In this document: piece after piece, positions 1 to 8,958 of the stretch | How positions within the stretch are numbered: the first letter of the stretch is position 1 | How the letters are laid out: every line of letters begins with the position of its first letter | Source: CAZYMF01 sp964648215 | GTDB lineage: Bacteria; Desulfobacterota; Binatia; HRBIN30; JACQVA1 | Reading direction: 5' to 3' | NCBI GenBank assembly: GCA_964648215.1 | Contig: CAZYMF010000051.1 | Location: 1-26,262 of the forward strand | Length of the DNA: 26,262 nucleotides | Notes under the pieces: generated by a model | Database searches by the model: none | What the model was told of the DNA's origin: nothing | The model's input: only the letters and a program-made list of their open reading frames with translations | Program-made: the position numbers and the translations under genes

Positions 1-16
1 ATCCCCCTCATCCTGG

Positions 17-38
17 CCTTCTCCCATCCGGGAGAAGG
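17..38. repeat. REP-like short hairpin downstream of efflux operon
   Basis: A perfect 9-bp inverted repeat, CCTTCTCCC then ATCC then GGGAGAAGG, lies beyond the 3' end of the minus-strand efflux operon. Its wording, a CCCTCATCCTGGCCTTCTCCC-type arm followed by its complement, resembles short intergenic palindromes that recur in many proteobacterial genomes. It could help end or stabilise the transcript. There is no T-run, and I cannot count genomic copies from this window. Confidence 0.5.
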
Positions 39-106
39 AACCCACGGTTGTCAGGGCGCTGCGGGCCGCACCAGGGCGACAATCACCCATCCGATTTTCG
101 GAGCAG

Positions 107-211
107 GAAACAGAAAACCGCAAACCGGAGACCGGCAAATGGAAACAGAGGTTCTCAGACGATAGCCGGTTTCTCATTTCCGGTTTCCTGTCTCCGGTTT
201 CTCGTTCGTCC
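107..211. repeat. Heptamer-phased inverted repeat array
   Basis: From 107 to 211 the sequence divides into fifteen 7-bp words in one register. The left half reads GAAACAG, AAAACCG, CAAACCG, GAGACCG, GCAAATG, GAAACAG. The right half reads TTTCTCA, TTTCCGG, TTTCCTG, TCTCCGG, TTTCTCG, which is roughly the reverse complement. The exact 11-bp arms at 122-132 and 190-200 could pair into a long imperfect hairpin just past the stop codon of the last efflux gene. A role in termination or mRNA 3'-end protection is possible but not shown. Confidence 0.6.
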
Positions 212-225
212 TGGCATCCAGACGG

Positions 226-1431
226 TTAGTGACGGCGCCTGCCGAAGAACGGCGACGATACCGAGTTGCGCTCGCGCCGGGCGTTGAAGGCGATCGCCAC
301 CTCGTCGCCCGCGTGCACGTCCCCGGAGACGATCTCGGCGTACTGCTCGTCGCGGACGCCGGTGGTCAGGGTCACCTTCTTCAGCGTCCCGTCGGGCTGC
401 AGCACCCAGGCGATCGGCTGGCTGTGGGCCGCCGCTTTGGCGGCGACCGGCGTGTGGCTGGCGCCGGTCTTGCGCTCGGGGTGGAAGCGCAGCGCGCGCA
501 GGGGAACCCGCAGGACGTCGTCGCGCTCGGCGGTGGTGATCGTCACCGTCGCCGTCATGCCGGGCTTGAGCTCGAGCTTGGGATTGTCGACGGCGATGAC
601 GACGTCGTAGGTGACCACGTTCTGGACGTTGATCGGCGCGTTGCGCACCTGCGCCACCGTGCCGTGGAAGGGCTTGCTGGGATAGGCGTCGACGGTGAAG
701 GAAGCGGGCATCGCCTGGCGGATGTCCCCGATGTCGGACTCGCTGACGTTGGTGTCGACCTGCATCTTGGTCAGGTCCTGCGCAATCAGGAACAGCGTCG
801 GCGTCTGGAAGCTGGCGGCGACGGTCTGGCCGACGTCGACGTTGCGCGAGACCACCACGCCGTCGACCGGGGAGGTGATGTCGGTGTAGCTCAGGTTGAT
901 CTGCGCCGCCTTCAGCGCCGCCTCGGTCTGTTGCACGCTGGCGCGGTCGAGGGCGAGCTGGGCTACGGCCTGGTCGTAGTTGCTCTTGGCGGTGTCGACG
1001 TCGTTCTGGGAGATCAGGTTTCTGGCGCGCAGCTCCTGGTTGCGTTTGAGCGTGAGCTTCTTCAGCTTCAGGTCGGCCTGGTCCTTCTGCACCTTGGCGC
1101 GTGCGTTGGCGACGTCGGCCTCGGCCTGCTGCACCTTGACGTCGAAGGGGGCCGGGTCGATCTTGGCGACGAGCTGCCCCTTCTTCACCGGCGAGTTGTA
1201 GTCGACGTAGAGGGCCTGGATGGGACCGGAAACGTAGGTGCCGACCTGCACCGTGGAGACCGGATTGACCGTGCCGGTGGCGGTGACCGTGGAGGCGATC
1301 GTACCGCGCTCGATCTTCTCGGTGACGTAGCCGTCCTCGGCCTCGTCCGTCTGGTGGTGCCAGTAGGCGTAGCCGACGACGGCGACGAAGAGACAGAGGA
1401 CGGAGACGATCACGTTGCGGCGGCGGAGCAT
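226..1431 (-). CDS. MacA-like HlyD-family periplasmic adaptor (membrane fusion protein)
   Basis: This 401-residue protein has one N-terminal membrane anchor at about residues 8-24 (VSVLCLFVAVVGYAYW). A split lipoyl/barrel-sandwich domain follows, around the motif GPIQALYVDYNSPVKKGQLV. Next come a long alpha-helical coiled-coil hairpin (about residues 98-185), the returning lipoyl half (ITSPVDGVVVSRNVDVGQTV) and a beta-barrel domain. This is the MacA/RND-type adaptor architecture, which links an inner-membrane pump to an outer-membrane channel. The gene starts 21 bp after the MFS gene ends, and AAGGAGG lies 12 nt before the ATG. It therefore seems to be the last gene of the efflux operon. A MacB-type ABC pump is not seen; if one exists it would lie left of the window. 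The function as an adaptor is well supported, but the partner pump is not. Confidence 0.88.
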   Translation of the reverse strand: MLRRRNVIVSVLCLFVAVVGYAYWHHQTDEAEDGYVTEKIERGTIASTVTATGTVNPVSTVQVGTYVSGPIQALYVDYNSPVKKGQLVAKIDPAPFDVKVQQAEADVANARAKVQKDQADLKLKKLTLKRNQELRARNLISQNDVDTAKSNYDQAVAQLALDRASVQQTEAALKAAQINLSYTDITSPVDGVVVSRNVDVGQTVAASFQTPTLFLIAQDLTKMQVDTNVSESDIGDIRQAMPASFTVDAYPSKPFHGTVAQVRNAPINVQNVVTYDVVIAVDNPKLELKPGMTATVTITTAERDDVLRVPLRALRFHPERKTGASHTPVAAKAAAHSQPIAWVLQPDGTLKKVTLTTGVRDEQYAEIVSGDVHAGDEVAIAFNARRERNSVSSPFFGRRRH

Positions 1432-1452
1432 GGCGGGCCGGAACCTCCTTGT

Positions 1453-2997
1453 CTAGTGAACGGCCACGGCGAGCGACGGGCGGCTGCGTTTGAACAGGAG
1501 CAGCAGGGGCAGGCAGCACAGGAAGAAGATCCCGATCAGGCGAAACGCGTCCATGTAGGTGAGCAGGAACGTCTGCTTGGTGACGATGCCCTCGATGACG
1601 CCGTATGCCTGGCGCTGCGCCTCGACGAGCGATGAGCCGCGGCTGGTCAGCCCGTGCACGAGGGCGTGCCAGCGCTGCTGCAGGGCGAAGTCGTACGGGG
1701 TGACGTGGCGGAGCAGGTCCTGGCGGTGGACCCAGGAGCGGTTCTCGATGTACGTGGCGATCATCGCCACGCCGAGCGAGCCGCCGAGCTGCCGCATCAT
1801 GTTGGTCAGCCCCGTGCCCTGGTGAATGTCCTTGCCGCGCAGCTCGGAGAGGGCGAGCGTGGTGAAGGGGACGAACAGCAGGCTCAGCCCGGCGCCGCGC
1901 AGGATCAGGGGCCAGAAGAAGTCCGCCTGGCTCGAGCCCAGGGTCGACTGCGACATTGCCCAGATGAAGGCGAAGAAAGCGGCGAAGCCGAAGACGATGA
2001 GGAGCTGCGGCGACACGCCGCGGCGGACCAGGCGGCCGGCGACCGGCATCAGGACGGCGGCGGTGAGGCTGCTCGGCAGCAGGATGAGGCCGGTCTGCAG
2101 CGCCGTGAAGCCGAGCAGATTCTGCACGAACACGGGGAAGATGAACACCGACGCGTACATGCCGAAGCCGTAGACGAAGGAGAACAGCGTACCGACGGCG
2201 AGGGGGCGGTTCTTGAACACGCGCAGGTCGACGACCGGGTGCTCGGTGGTCAGCTCGCGCCAGATGAACGCCACGACACCGATCAGGGCGACGAGCGAGA
2301 GGACGATGATGTAGTTGGCGGCGAACCAGTCGTCACGCTCGCCGCGGTCGAGGACGATCTGCAGCGCGCCGACGCCGACGACGAGCAGAATGATTCCCCA
2401 CCAGTCGACGCTGCCGAGCTCGCGCTTCTCGTCGGGGTCGTTGATGAAGAGGAACGTCAGGATGGTGGCCAGGATGCCGATCGGGATGTTGACGTAGAAG
2501 ATCCAGGGCCAGGAGAAGTTGTCCGTGATCCAGCCGCCCAGCGTCGGGCCGATGGTGGGGCCGACGACGACGCCGAGGCCGAAGAGCCCGGTGGCGAAGC
2601 CGAGCTCCTCGGGTGGAAAGGTCTCGACCAGGATCGACTGCGACGTCGCCATCAACGCGCCGCCGCCGATCCCCTGCAGAAAGCGGAAGAGCACCAGCTC
2701 CCAGAGGGTGGTGGCGTGGCCGCAGAAGAACGAGGCGATGGTGAACAGCAGGATCGAGCCACCGAAGTAGTTGCGCCGGCCGAAGATCGTCGCCAGCCAG
2801 CTCGCCATCGGCACGACGATGACGTTGGCGAACACGTAGGCGGTGACCACCCAGGCGATCTGGTCGAGGGTGGCGCCGAGATTGCCCATCATGTCGGGCA
2901 GGGAGACGTTGACGATGGTGGTGTCGATCAGCTCGATCACCGAGGACAGGATCACGGTGACGGTGATGATCCACTTGCGGGCGCCGGTCTCAGCCAT
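1453..2997 (-). CDS. DHA2-family MFS drug efflux pump (EmrB/QacA type)
   Basis: This 514-residue inner-membrane protein belongs to the 14-helix drug:proton antiporter family. It shows the family N-terminal motif around IELIDTTIVNVSLPDMMGNL, the loop motif SWLATIFGRRNYF and the antiporter motif C region GVVVGPTIGPTLGGWI. Length matches EmrB-type proteins (about 500-515). I chose the ATG at 2997 (MAETGARKW...), 29 bp after the EmrA-like gene stops, because the longer frame upstream reads through that gene and has no membrane-protein character. GGAGG lies 17 nt upstream, which is rather far. With the adjacent EmrA-like adaptor and TolC-like channel it should form a tripartite pump. Substrates are not predictable. 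Confidence 0.93.
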   Translation of the reverse strand: MAETGARKWIITVTVILSSVIELIDTTIVNVSLPDMMGNLGATLDQIAWVVTAYVFANVIVVPMASWLATIFGRRNYFGGSILLFTIASFFCGHATTLWELVLFRFLQGIGGGALMATSQSILVETFPPEELGFATGLFGLGVVVGPTIGPTLGGWITDNFSWPWIFYVNIPIGILATILTFLFINDPDEKRELGSVDWWGIILLVVGVGALQIVLDRGERDDWFAANYIIVLSLVALIGVVAFIWRELTTEHPVVDLRVFKNRPLAVGTLFSFVYGFGMYASVFIFPVFVQNLLGFTALQTGLILLPSSLTAAVLMPVAGRLVRRGVSPQLLIVFGFAAFFAFIWAMSQSTLGSSQADFFWPLILRGAGLSLLFVPFTTLALSELRGKDIHQGTGLTNMMRQLGGSLGVAMIATYIENRSWVHRQDLLRHVTPYDFALQQRWHALVHGLTSRGSSLVEAQRQAYGVIEGIVTKQTFLLTYMDAFRLIGIFFLCCLPLLLLFKRSRPSLAVAVH

Positions 2998-3026
2998 GGA
3001 ACGTCTTGCCGTTGCCTCCGCGGCGC

Positions 3027-4058
3027 TCAGCCGAGATCGACGATCGCCACCACGTTCATGCCGAGGCGCAGCGGGTGCGCGTCGTCGGGGGGGTCGGTGA
3101 GGACGAGCTTCACCGGGATCCGCTGCACCACCTTGACGAAGTTGCCGGTGGCGTTGTCCGGCGGCAGCAGGGCGAACTTGGCCCCGGTGGCGGCGGCGAT
3201 GGAGTCGACGCGCGCGTGGAAGGTCAGGCCCGGATAGGCGTCGACCTCGACGGTGGCCGTCTGTCCGGCGTGCATGCGGTGGAGCTGCGTCTCCTTGAAG
3301 TTCGCCACCACCCACACGTCGCGGTCGGCGACGACGGCGAGCAGGGGCTGACCGGCCTCGACGAACTGGCCGACCTCGACGCTCTTCTTGGAAACGAAGC
3401 CGGAGACCGGCGCGGCGATCGTGGTGTACGACTGCTGCAGCTTGGCGTAGTCGAGATCGGCCTGCTTCTGCGCCACCACCGCCTCGGCGGCGGCGACCTG
3501 GCGCAGCGCCGTCTCGTAGTCGGCGGCGGTGGCGTCGGCGGCGCTCTTGGCTGCGTCGTAGGCTTCCTGCGACACCACGTGCTGGTTGTGCAGCGTCACC
3601 GAGCGTTCGAAATCCTGCGCCGCCTTGTGCCGGTGGGTGTCGGCGGCGGCCACGCTGGCCTTGGCCACGGCCACGGCCGCCTGCGCGCTGGACAGCGCCG
3701 CCTGCGCCATGCGCACGCGGGAGTCGAAATCGGTCGCGTCGATGCGAACCAGGGGTTGGCCGGCGGCGACGCGCTCGTTCTCCTGTACCAGAACCTGGGC
3801 CACGTAGCCGGCGACGCGTGGCAGCATCGGGTCGATGTGGCCCTCGATCTGCGCGTCGTCGGTGGTGGCGTGATGAGCATAGAAGACGATGGTCTGCACC
3901 CCGAAGACGACGCCGGCCACGAGCACGAGCGCCAGCAGGCCGTAGAGCAGGACCAGGCGCCGGCGGCCACGCCGCCGGCGTGACGGAGCGCGGTGGTGGG
4001 GCGCGGCGTCGGGCTGCGGGACGGCTACGGGAGCAACTTTCGCGGGTCTGATCGACAT
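3027..4058 (-). CDS. EmrA-like HlyD-family adaptor
   Basis: This 343-residue single-span adaptor has an Arg-rich cytosolic tail (SRRRRGRRR, about residues 26-34). A transmembrane helix follows at about 35-57, and then the EmrA/HlyD signature TTDDAQIEGHIDPMLPRVAG. The alpha-hairpin is Ala-rich (about 110-200), and the second lipoyl half contains APVSGFVSKKSVEVGQFV. It would link the EmrB-like pump encoded next to the TolC-like channel encoded just upstream. Start choice is uncertain: an in-frame GTG three codons earlier (4067) is possible, and neither has a clear Shine-Dalgarno sequence. I prefer the ATG. Confidence 0.92.
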   Translation of the reverse strand: MSIRPAKVAPVAVPQPDAAPHHRAPSRRRRGRRRLVLLYGLLALVLVAGVVFGVQTIVFYAHHATTDDAQIEGHIDPMLPRVAGYVAQVLVQENERVAAGQPLVRIDATDFDSRVRMAQAALSSAQAAVAVAKASVAAADTHRHKAAQDFERSVTLHNQHVVSQEAYDAAKSAADATAADYETALRQVAAAEAVVAQKQADLDYAKLQQSYTTIAAPVSGFVSKKSVEVGQFVEAGQPLLAVVADRDVWVVANFKETQLHRMHAGQTATVEVDAYPGLTFHARVDSIAAATGAKFALLPPDNATGNFVKVVQRIPVKLVLTDPPDDAHPLRLGMNVVAIVDLG

Positions 4059-4116
4059 GGTTCGCACTCGTTCTGTTGTTGGTGGGAGCGGCGATGAAGC
4101 AGGGACGGGATCGGTC

Positions 4117-5418
4117 CTAGTCGTCGCCGGGGAACGACTGTGCGGTGGCCTTCTCCACCGCGGCGATGGCGGTCTGGTGATTGTAGAGCGCTTGCACGTG
4201 GTTGGCTTCCGCGGTGGTGAGGGAGGCCTGCGCGTCGGTGAGCTCGATGATGTTGCCGACTCCGGTCTGGTAGCGCCCTTCGGCGAGCTCGAGGTTCTCT
4301 CGCGCCTGCCGCAGCGCCGTGGCGGAGACCCTTATGCTCTCCACCGCCTGCTGCATGTTGAGCACGGCCTGGCGCACCTCGAGCGCGATGTTCTGCCGCA
4401 GCACCTCCTCGTTGTACTTGAGGTTGGAGAGATTGGCCTCGGCCTCGCCGATCTGCGCGGTGGTGAGGCCGCCGTTGAAGATCGACAGGTTGACCGAGGC
4501 GCCGATGTTCCAGCTCGATTGCAGCGGGTAGTCGGAGCCCGACCAGTTGTAGCCGCCGTTGCCGGCCAGGTAGGGGAGATAGTCCTTCTTGAGGGCGGCA
4601 ATCTGCTCCGTGTCGGCGCGTTCCTGGGCCTGGATGCTCCGCAGCTCGGGCCGGTTGTCGTACGCCATCTTCAGGGCCTGGTCCTGGGTGATCGTGACGT
4701 GCGCGCCGCCGAGGTCGTCGACGATATCGAAGTCCATCGGCTCGGTCAGGCCGAGCGCGTTGCGCAGGGTCTCGCGCGCCACCGACACGTTGTTGCGGGC
4801 GGTCACCCGGTTGAGATCGGCATTGGCGACCTGCACCTGGGCGTTGGTGACGTCGAACTTGGGGGCGAGACCGACCTGGAAACGGCCCTGCGCCAGATCG
4901 AGGTGCTGCTGGTTCTGGTGCACCGTCTCGTCGGCGACGGCGAGCAGGCGCCGCGCCGCCAGCAGGTTGTAGTAGGACTGCTTGACGTTGAGAACCACGG
5001 TCTCGCGCTGCGTCGACTCGTCGGCCTGCAGCGACTGCTCGGTGGCCTGCGCCGCGCGAATGCCGTCGAGCACCTTGCCGAAGTCGAACAGCCGCTGCGA
5101 GAAGCTGACGCCGGTATTGTAGAAATTGTAGGTGGTGGTGGTGGTTCCGACCTGCGTCTGCGTGCGCGCGGAGACGCTGGTTCCCTGCCGGGTGGCGACG
5201 TAGTTGGCGTTGACCTGCGGCAGGTAGCCGGAGGCGGCCTGCCAGACGCGCTGCGTGCCGGCCTCGACCGTGGCGGCGGCCGCCTTGAGGCTGGGATGAT
5301 GCTCGAGGGCGATGGCGATGCACTCCTGCAGCGTCTTCTCCGGTTGCTCGGCCGCCCGCGCCAGCGCCGGGCAGGCGCTGGCGATGAGCAGGGGTGCCAA
5401 GAGAACCACTACGCGCAT
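4117..5418 (-). CDS. TolC-family outer-membrane efflux channel
   Basis: This 433-residue protein has a Sec signal peptide (about residues 1-22, MRVVVLLAPLLIASACPALA, likely cut near ARA-AEQ). Two repeated outer-membrane-efflux-protein units follow. Their helical parts carry the usual motifs, such as LQECIAIALEHHPSLKAA near the N terminus and LELAEGRYQTGVGNIIELTD near the C terminus, which mirrors LDLAQGRFQVGLAPKFDVTN in the first half. The ATG at 5418 is preceded by GGAGG with a 5-nt spacer, which rules out the longer frame starting at 5487. The gene lies 65 bp after the repressor gene and 58 bp before the EmrA-like adaptor, so it completes a tripartite efflux system. Confidence 0.93.
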   Translation of the reverse strand: MRVVVLLAPLLIASACPALARAAEQPEKTLQECIAIALEHHPSLKAAAATVEAGTQRVWQAASGYLPQVNANYVATRQGTSVSARTQTQVGTTTTTYNFYNTGVSFSQRLFDFGKVLDGIRAAQATEQSLQADESTQRETVVLNVKQSYYNLLAARRLLAVADETVHQNQQHLDLAQGRFQVGLAPKFDVTNAQVQVANADLNRVTARNNVSVARETLRNALGLTEPMDFDIVDDLGGAHVTITQDQALKMAYDNRPELRSIQAQERADTEQIAALKKDYLPYLAGNGGYNWSGSDYPLQSSWNIGASVNLSIFNGGLTTAQIGEAEANLSNLKYNEEVLRQNIALEVRQAVLNMQQAVESIRVSATALRQARENLELAEGRYQTGVGNIIELTDAQASLTTAEANHVQALYNHQTAIAAVEKATAQSFPGDD

Positions 5419-5483
5419 GCAGACCTCCGGCCTGGCCCGTACCTCTCGTCCCCGCCGCACCCGGTTTCCTCCTTTGGACCGCA

Positions 5484-6173
5484 TCACTTGCCTTGCGGTT
5501 CACCACTGCCGCGGCCTTTTTCTCGGCCTTCGCTCCGGGTGATCCGGCGGCCGTTGGCGGTGCCCACGCCGCAGAGGAAGACCTCGAGCACGGCGGCCGC
5601 CATGGCCGGCAGGGTGTCCTGCGGGGTGCGGTAGCGATTGGCGCCGCGCAGCATGCCGAGCAGCATCTCGGTGGCGATGCGGGGGTCGAGCCGGCGCACG
5701 TCGCCGGCGGCCATCGCCTCCTCGATCGCCTTCTGGAAGATGAGCGAGAGCTGCGAGCGCCGCCGCAGCCACTCGCGGTTGTCGGGGTCGTCGGGCCGGT
5801 GCTCGTTGCGGTGGATGAGGGAGAAGAAGAACTGGCGGTCCCAGAAGTGGGCGAGGGTGCAATGCACCGCGCGCTCGATCTTGCGCAGCGGCGATCCGGT
5901 CGTCTCGACGACGACCTGCAGCTCGCGCCGCAGGCGCTCGATGCGGTCGAACATGACGGCGACGTAGAGCTCGCGCTTGCCGGGGAAGTAGCGGTAGAGG
6001 GTCCCCTTGCCGACGCCGGCGGCGCGGGCGACGTCCTCCATCAGCACCTCGTGGTAGTCGTGGCGCGCGAAGATCACCTGCGCGGCGCGCAAGATGGTCT
6101 CGCGCAAGCCCGCGGTGGGCGGTCGCCCGCGGTGGGGCGGGGCGACGGGGGAGGCGATTTCCGAGGAGCTCAT
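5484..6173 (-). CDS. TetR-family transcriptional repressor of the efflux operon
   Basis: This 229-residue protein has an N-terminal TetR helix-turn-helix at about residues 24-70 (ILRAAQVIFARHDYHEVLME, then VARAAGVGKGTLYRYFPGK). A variable alpha-helical ligand-binding domain follows. I chose the ATG at 6173 because a longer frame would begin at a TTG (6227) and would run through a perfect 16-bp palindrome that is better read as its operator. It is the first gene of the five-gene efflux operon. It probably represses itself and the pump genes, with relief when a pump substrate binds. Inducer identity is unknown. Confidence 0.93.
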   Translation of the reverse strand: MSSSEIASPVAPPHRGRPPTAGLRETILRAAQVIFARHDYHEVLMEDVARAAGVGKGTLYRYFPGKRELYVAVMFDRIERLRRELQVVVETTGSPLRKIERAVHCTLAHFWDRQFFFSLIHRNEHRPDDPDNREWLRRRSQLSLIFQKAIEEAMAAGDVRRLDPRIATEMLLGMLRGANRYRTPQDTLPAMAAAVLEVFLCGVGTANGRRITRSEGREKGRGSGEPQGK

Positions 6174-6179
6174 TTCCGA

Positions 6180-6195
6180 AACTGACCGGTCAGTT
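6180..6195. promoter_or_regulatory. Palindromic TetR-type operator
   Basis: AACTGACCGGTCAGTT is a perfect 16-bp palindrome, 6 bp upstream of the repressor start codon. It sits immediately downstream of the proposed -10 box, so a bound dimer would cover the transcription start. Self-complementary sites of this size next to a TetR gene are typical autoregulatory operators. The assignment to this TetR protein is inferred from position. Confidence 0.75.
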
Positions 6196-6198
6196 CGA

Positions 6199-6227
6199 TA
6201 AATAACCGAGCGCCGGCCGGGGCGCAA
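6199..6227 (-). promoter_or_regulatory. Candidate promoter of the efflux operon
   Basis: On the minus strand TTGCGC (6222-6227) and TATTTA (6199-6204) are separated by 17 bp. Each box matches three of six sigma70 consensus positions. The predicted start of transcription falls inside the palindromic operator, a layout consistent with repression by steric blocking. Confidence 0.4.
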
Positions 6228-6249
6228 TAGGGTGCCGGTGCCTGGCCGA

Positions 6250-6993
6250 TCAAGCGGCGCGCGGCTTGCCGAAGAGGTGGGCGACCAGGATGCTGATCCC
6301 GTAGAGGAAGAGCAACGGCATGGCCATCAGTACCTGCGAGGCGATGTCGGGCGGCGTCAGGACGGCGGCGAAGATGAAAATGACCAGCACGGCGTAGCGC
6401 GCGGAGCGCCACATCATGCCCGCAGTGACGAAGCCCATGCGCGCCAGGAAGAAGGTGATCACCGGCATCTCGAAGGTGACGCCGAAGGCGAGCAGCATGC
6501 GCGCGGTGAAGGTGAGGTACTCGCTGATGCGGATCTGCGGGTCGACCCGGATGGTCTCGTACTGGTCGATGAAGAACTGATAGCCGAGGGGCAGGACGAC
6601 GTAGTAGCAGAAGACGGCGCCGCTGACGAAGAACAGCGTGCCGAAGAAGACGAAGGGCTTGGCGTAGCGCTTCTCCTGATCGTAGAGCCCCGGAGCGACG
6701 AAGAGCCAGAGCTGGTAGAAGATCCACGGGCTGGCGACGAAGATGGCGGCGACAAAAGAGACCTTGAGCTTGGTGAAGAAGGCCTCGACGACGCCGGTGC
6801 CGATCAGGTGTACCGTGTCGGCGTTGCCGGCGGCGCGGTTGATGGCCAGCAGCGGCTCGGTGAGGAAGGCGAAGATCGGCTCGGAGAAGTAGTAGCAGAC
6901 GGCGAAGGCGATGCCGATGGCTGCCAGCGCCTTGACCAGACGCCAGCGCAGCTCCTCGAGGTGGTCGGTGAGTGGCATCTGGACGTCGGCCAT
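6250..6993 (-). CDS. tatC: Twin-arginine translocase subunit TatC
   Basis: TatC is the six-helix inner-membrane receptor for folded proteins with twin-arginine signal peptides. The 247-residue product starts with the family's cytosolic signature (MPLTDHLEELRWRLVKAL). It has the conserved periplasmic/TM region YETIRVDPQIRISEYL and the buried glutamate segment GVTFEMPVITFFLARMG. Length is normal. It lies 80 bp downstream of tatB and is presumably co-transcribed with it. No separate tatA is in this window, so either tatA is elsewhere or the TatB-like protein serves both roles. Confidence 0.97.
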   Translation of the reverse strand: MADVQMPLTDHLEELRWRLVKALAAIGIAFAVCYYFSEPIFAFLTEPLLAINRAAGNADTVHLIGTGVVEAFFTKLKVSFVAAIFVASPWIFYQLWLFVAPGLYDQEKRYAKPFVFFGTLFFVSGAVFCYYVVLPLGYQFFIDQYETIRVDPQIRISEYLTFTARMLLAFGVTFEMPVITFFLARMGFVTAGMMWRSARYAVLVIFIFAAVLTPPDIASQVLMAMPLLFLYGISILVAHLFGKPRAA

Positions 6994-7073
6994 AGGTCTA
7001 CTTCTTCGAGGCGGTGGTTGCTGCGCGGGCGATCAGGCGAGCGCCGGGTTCGCCAACGGCGGGGGCAGAGGGA

Positions 7074-7433
7074 TCACGTGGTTCGCGGCGGGCCGTGCGG
7101 CTCGGTCGCCGGGGACTCTGCCGCCTGCGCCTGGGCGCCGGTGGGCGTGCTCTCGGTGCTGCCGGCGGCTGCCGCGTCGGCCTCCGGCGGCGCTGCGGCG
7201 GGCGGCGGCGCCGTGTTGAGCTCGGGCGGCTTCGGCTTGGAGGTGGCGCGGGCCTCCTGCTCGAGCATGATCTGCGCGTTGCGCAGCTCGTCGGTCACCC
7301 CGCTCGTCGCCTTGCGCAGCTCCCCGAGCGCTTTGCCCAGCGCCTGCGCCACCTCGGGCAGTCGCTTCGGACCGAGCACGATCAGAGCGATGACCAGGAT
7401 CACCAACAGTTCCGATATACCGATGCCGAACAT
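7074..7433 (-). CDS. tatB: Twin-arginine translocase subunit TatB (TatA/B family)
   Basis: The 119-residue protein has the TatA/B layout: a short N-terminal membrane helix (MFGIGISELLVILVIALIVL), a hinge (GPKRLPEVA) and an amphipathic helix (ALGKALGELRKATSG). A disordered Ala/Pro/Glu-rich tail follows, from about residue 65. The MFGIG.SEL start with Glu8 is the TatB-like form rather than the TatA form. It is first in a tatB-tatC operon and has a promoter at 7456-7484. GAGG lies 8 nt from the ATG. In lineages with one TatA/B protein this form may be bifunctional, which the sequence alone cannot decide. Confidence 0.93.
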   Translation of the reverse strand: MFGIGISELLVILVIALIVLGPKRLPEVAQALGKALGELRKATSGVTDELRNAQIMLEQEARATSKPKPPELNTAPPPAAAPPEADAAAAGSTESTPTGAQAQAAESPATEPHGPPRTT

Positions 7434-7455
7434 GGCAAGCCCTCAAGTGAGGCAA

Positions 7456-7484
7456 CGCTAAGGTAATCGCGTAAGGGTGTCAAC
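7456..7484 (-). promoter_or_regulatory. Promoter of tatB-tatC
   Basis: On the minus strand a perfect -35 box TTGACA (7479-7484) is followed after 17 bp by TAGCGT (7456-7461, three of six consensus positions). The start of tatB lies about 22 bp downstream of the -10 box. The spacing and exact -35 make this a good sigma70-type candidate. Confidence 0.6.
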
Positions 7485-7548
7485 TTTCGCCTTTGTCGCC
7501 CTCGCTTCGGCCTCGAACCGCCGCCGCCTCTCTGGTAGGTAGGGAGCC

Positions 7549-8574
<1,026 letters not shown>

Positions 8575-8592
8575 GGCGGGCGGAGGCCCGCA

Positions 8593-8669
8593 GTTACAAG
8601 TGACAAGCTTCAAGCCGCAAGCCGGAGAGCGTCGTCCAGCTTGGATCTTGTGACTTGGAGCTGGCGGCT
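8593..8669. repeat. Heptamer-phased inverted repeat, copy A
   Basis: Eleven 7-bp words occur in one register. The left half is GTTACAA, GTGACAA, GCTTCAA, GCCGCAA (CAAG every 7 bp). The right half is TCCAGCT, TGGATCT, TGTGACT, TGGAGCT (CTTG or CTGG every 7 bp), its complement in style. It begins 18 bp after the stop codon of the deacetylase gene. It is related to the copy at 9134-9171. Confidence 0.65.
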
Positions 8670-8958
8670 CTCGCCCTACAGAGCCCAGAGGCCGCCGCTG
8701 GCGTTGACATGCCCACCATTGGCGGGAATGCCCGGTGCTGTTGGTGCCGGACGTCGGCGCGAGGCCGACTCGGAAGATCGCTGCCCATAGCCGAGCGCAG
8801 CGGGCGCGGAGGCGGAGCGCGAGGGGGAAACCGCGCCTTTCGGGTTCCCCCTCGTTGGGCGCAGGGCGAAGCCCGCAGGATCCGGTTCGTGCTCACACGC
8901 GCCGGCTGCGAGTGATCCCGCGGCGCCGGTTGCGGGGCCATCGCCCCTGCATCCCACA

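Noticed and set aside
229..1635. Long plus-strand open frame (468 codons) opposite the MacA-like gene
   Set aside because: Its product is a low-complexity Gly/Asp/Val/Leu/Arg-rich string with no domain, fully antisense to a clear adaptor gene; an effect of high GC.
1654..3237. Long plus-strand open frame opposite the MFS gene
   Set aside because: Composition (Asp/Glu/Gln/Arg-rich, no motifs) is that of a codon-position shadow of the minus-strand MFS transporter.
2998..3315. N-terminal extension of the MFS gene to 3315
   Set aside because: The added 106 residues overlap the EmrA-like gene, are Arg/Gly-rich and lie before a normal MFS N terminus.
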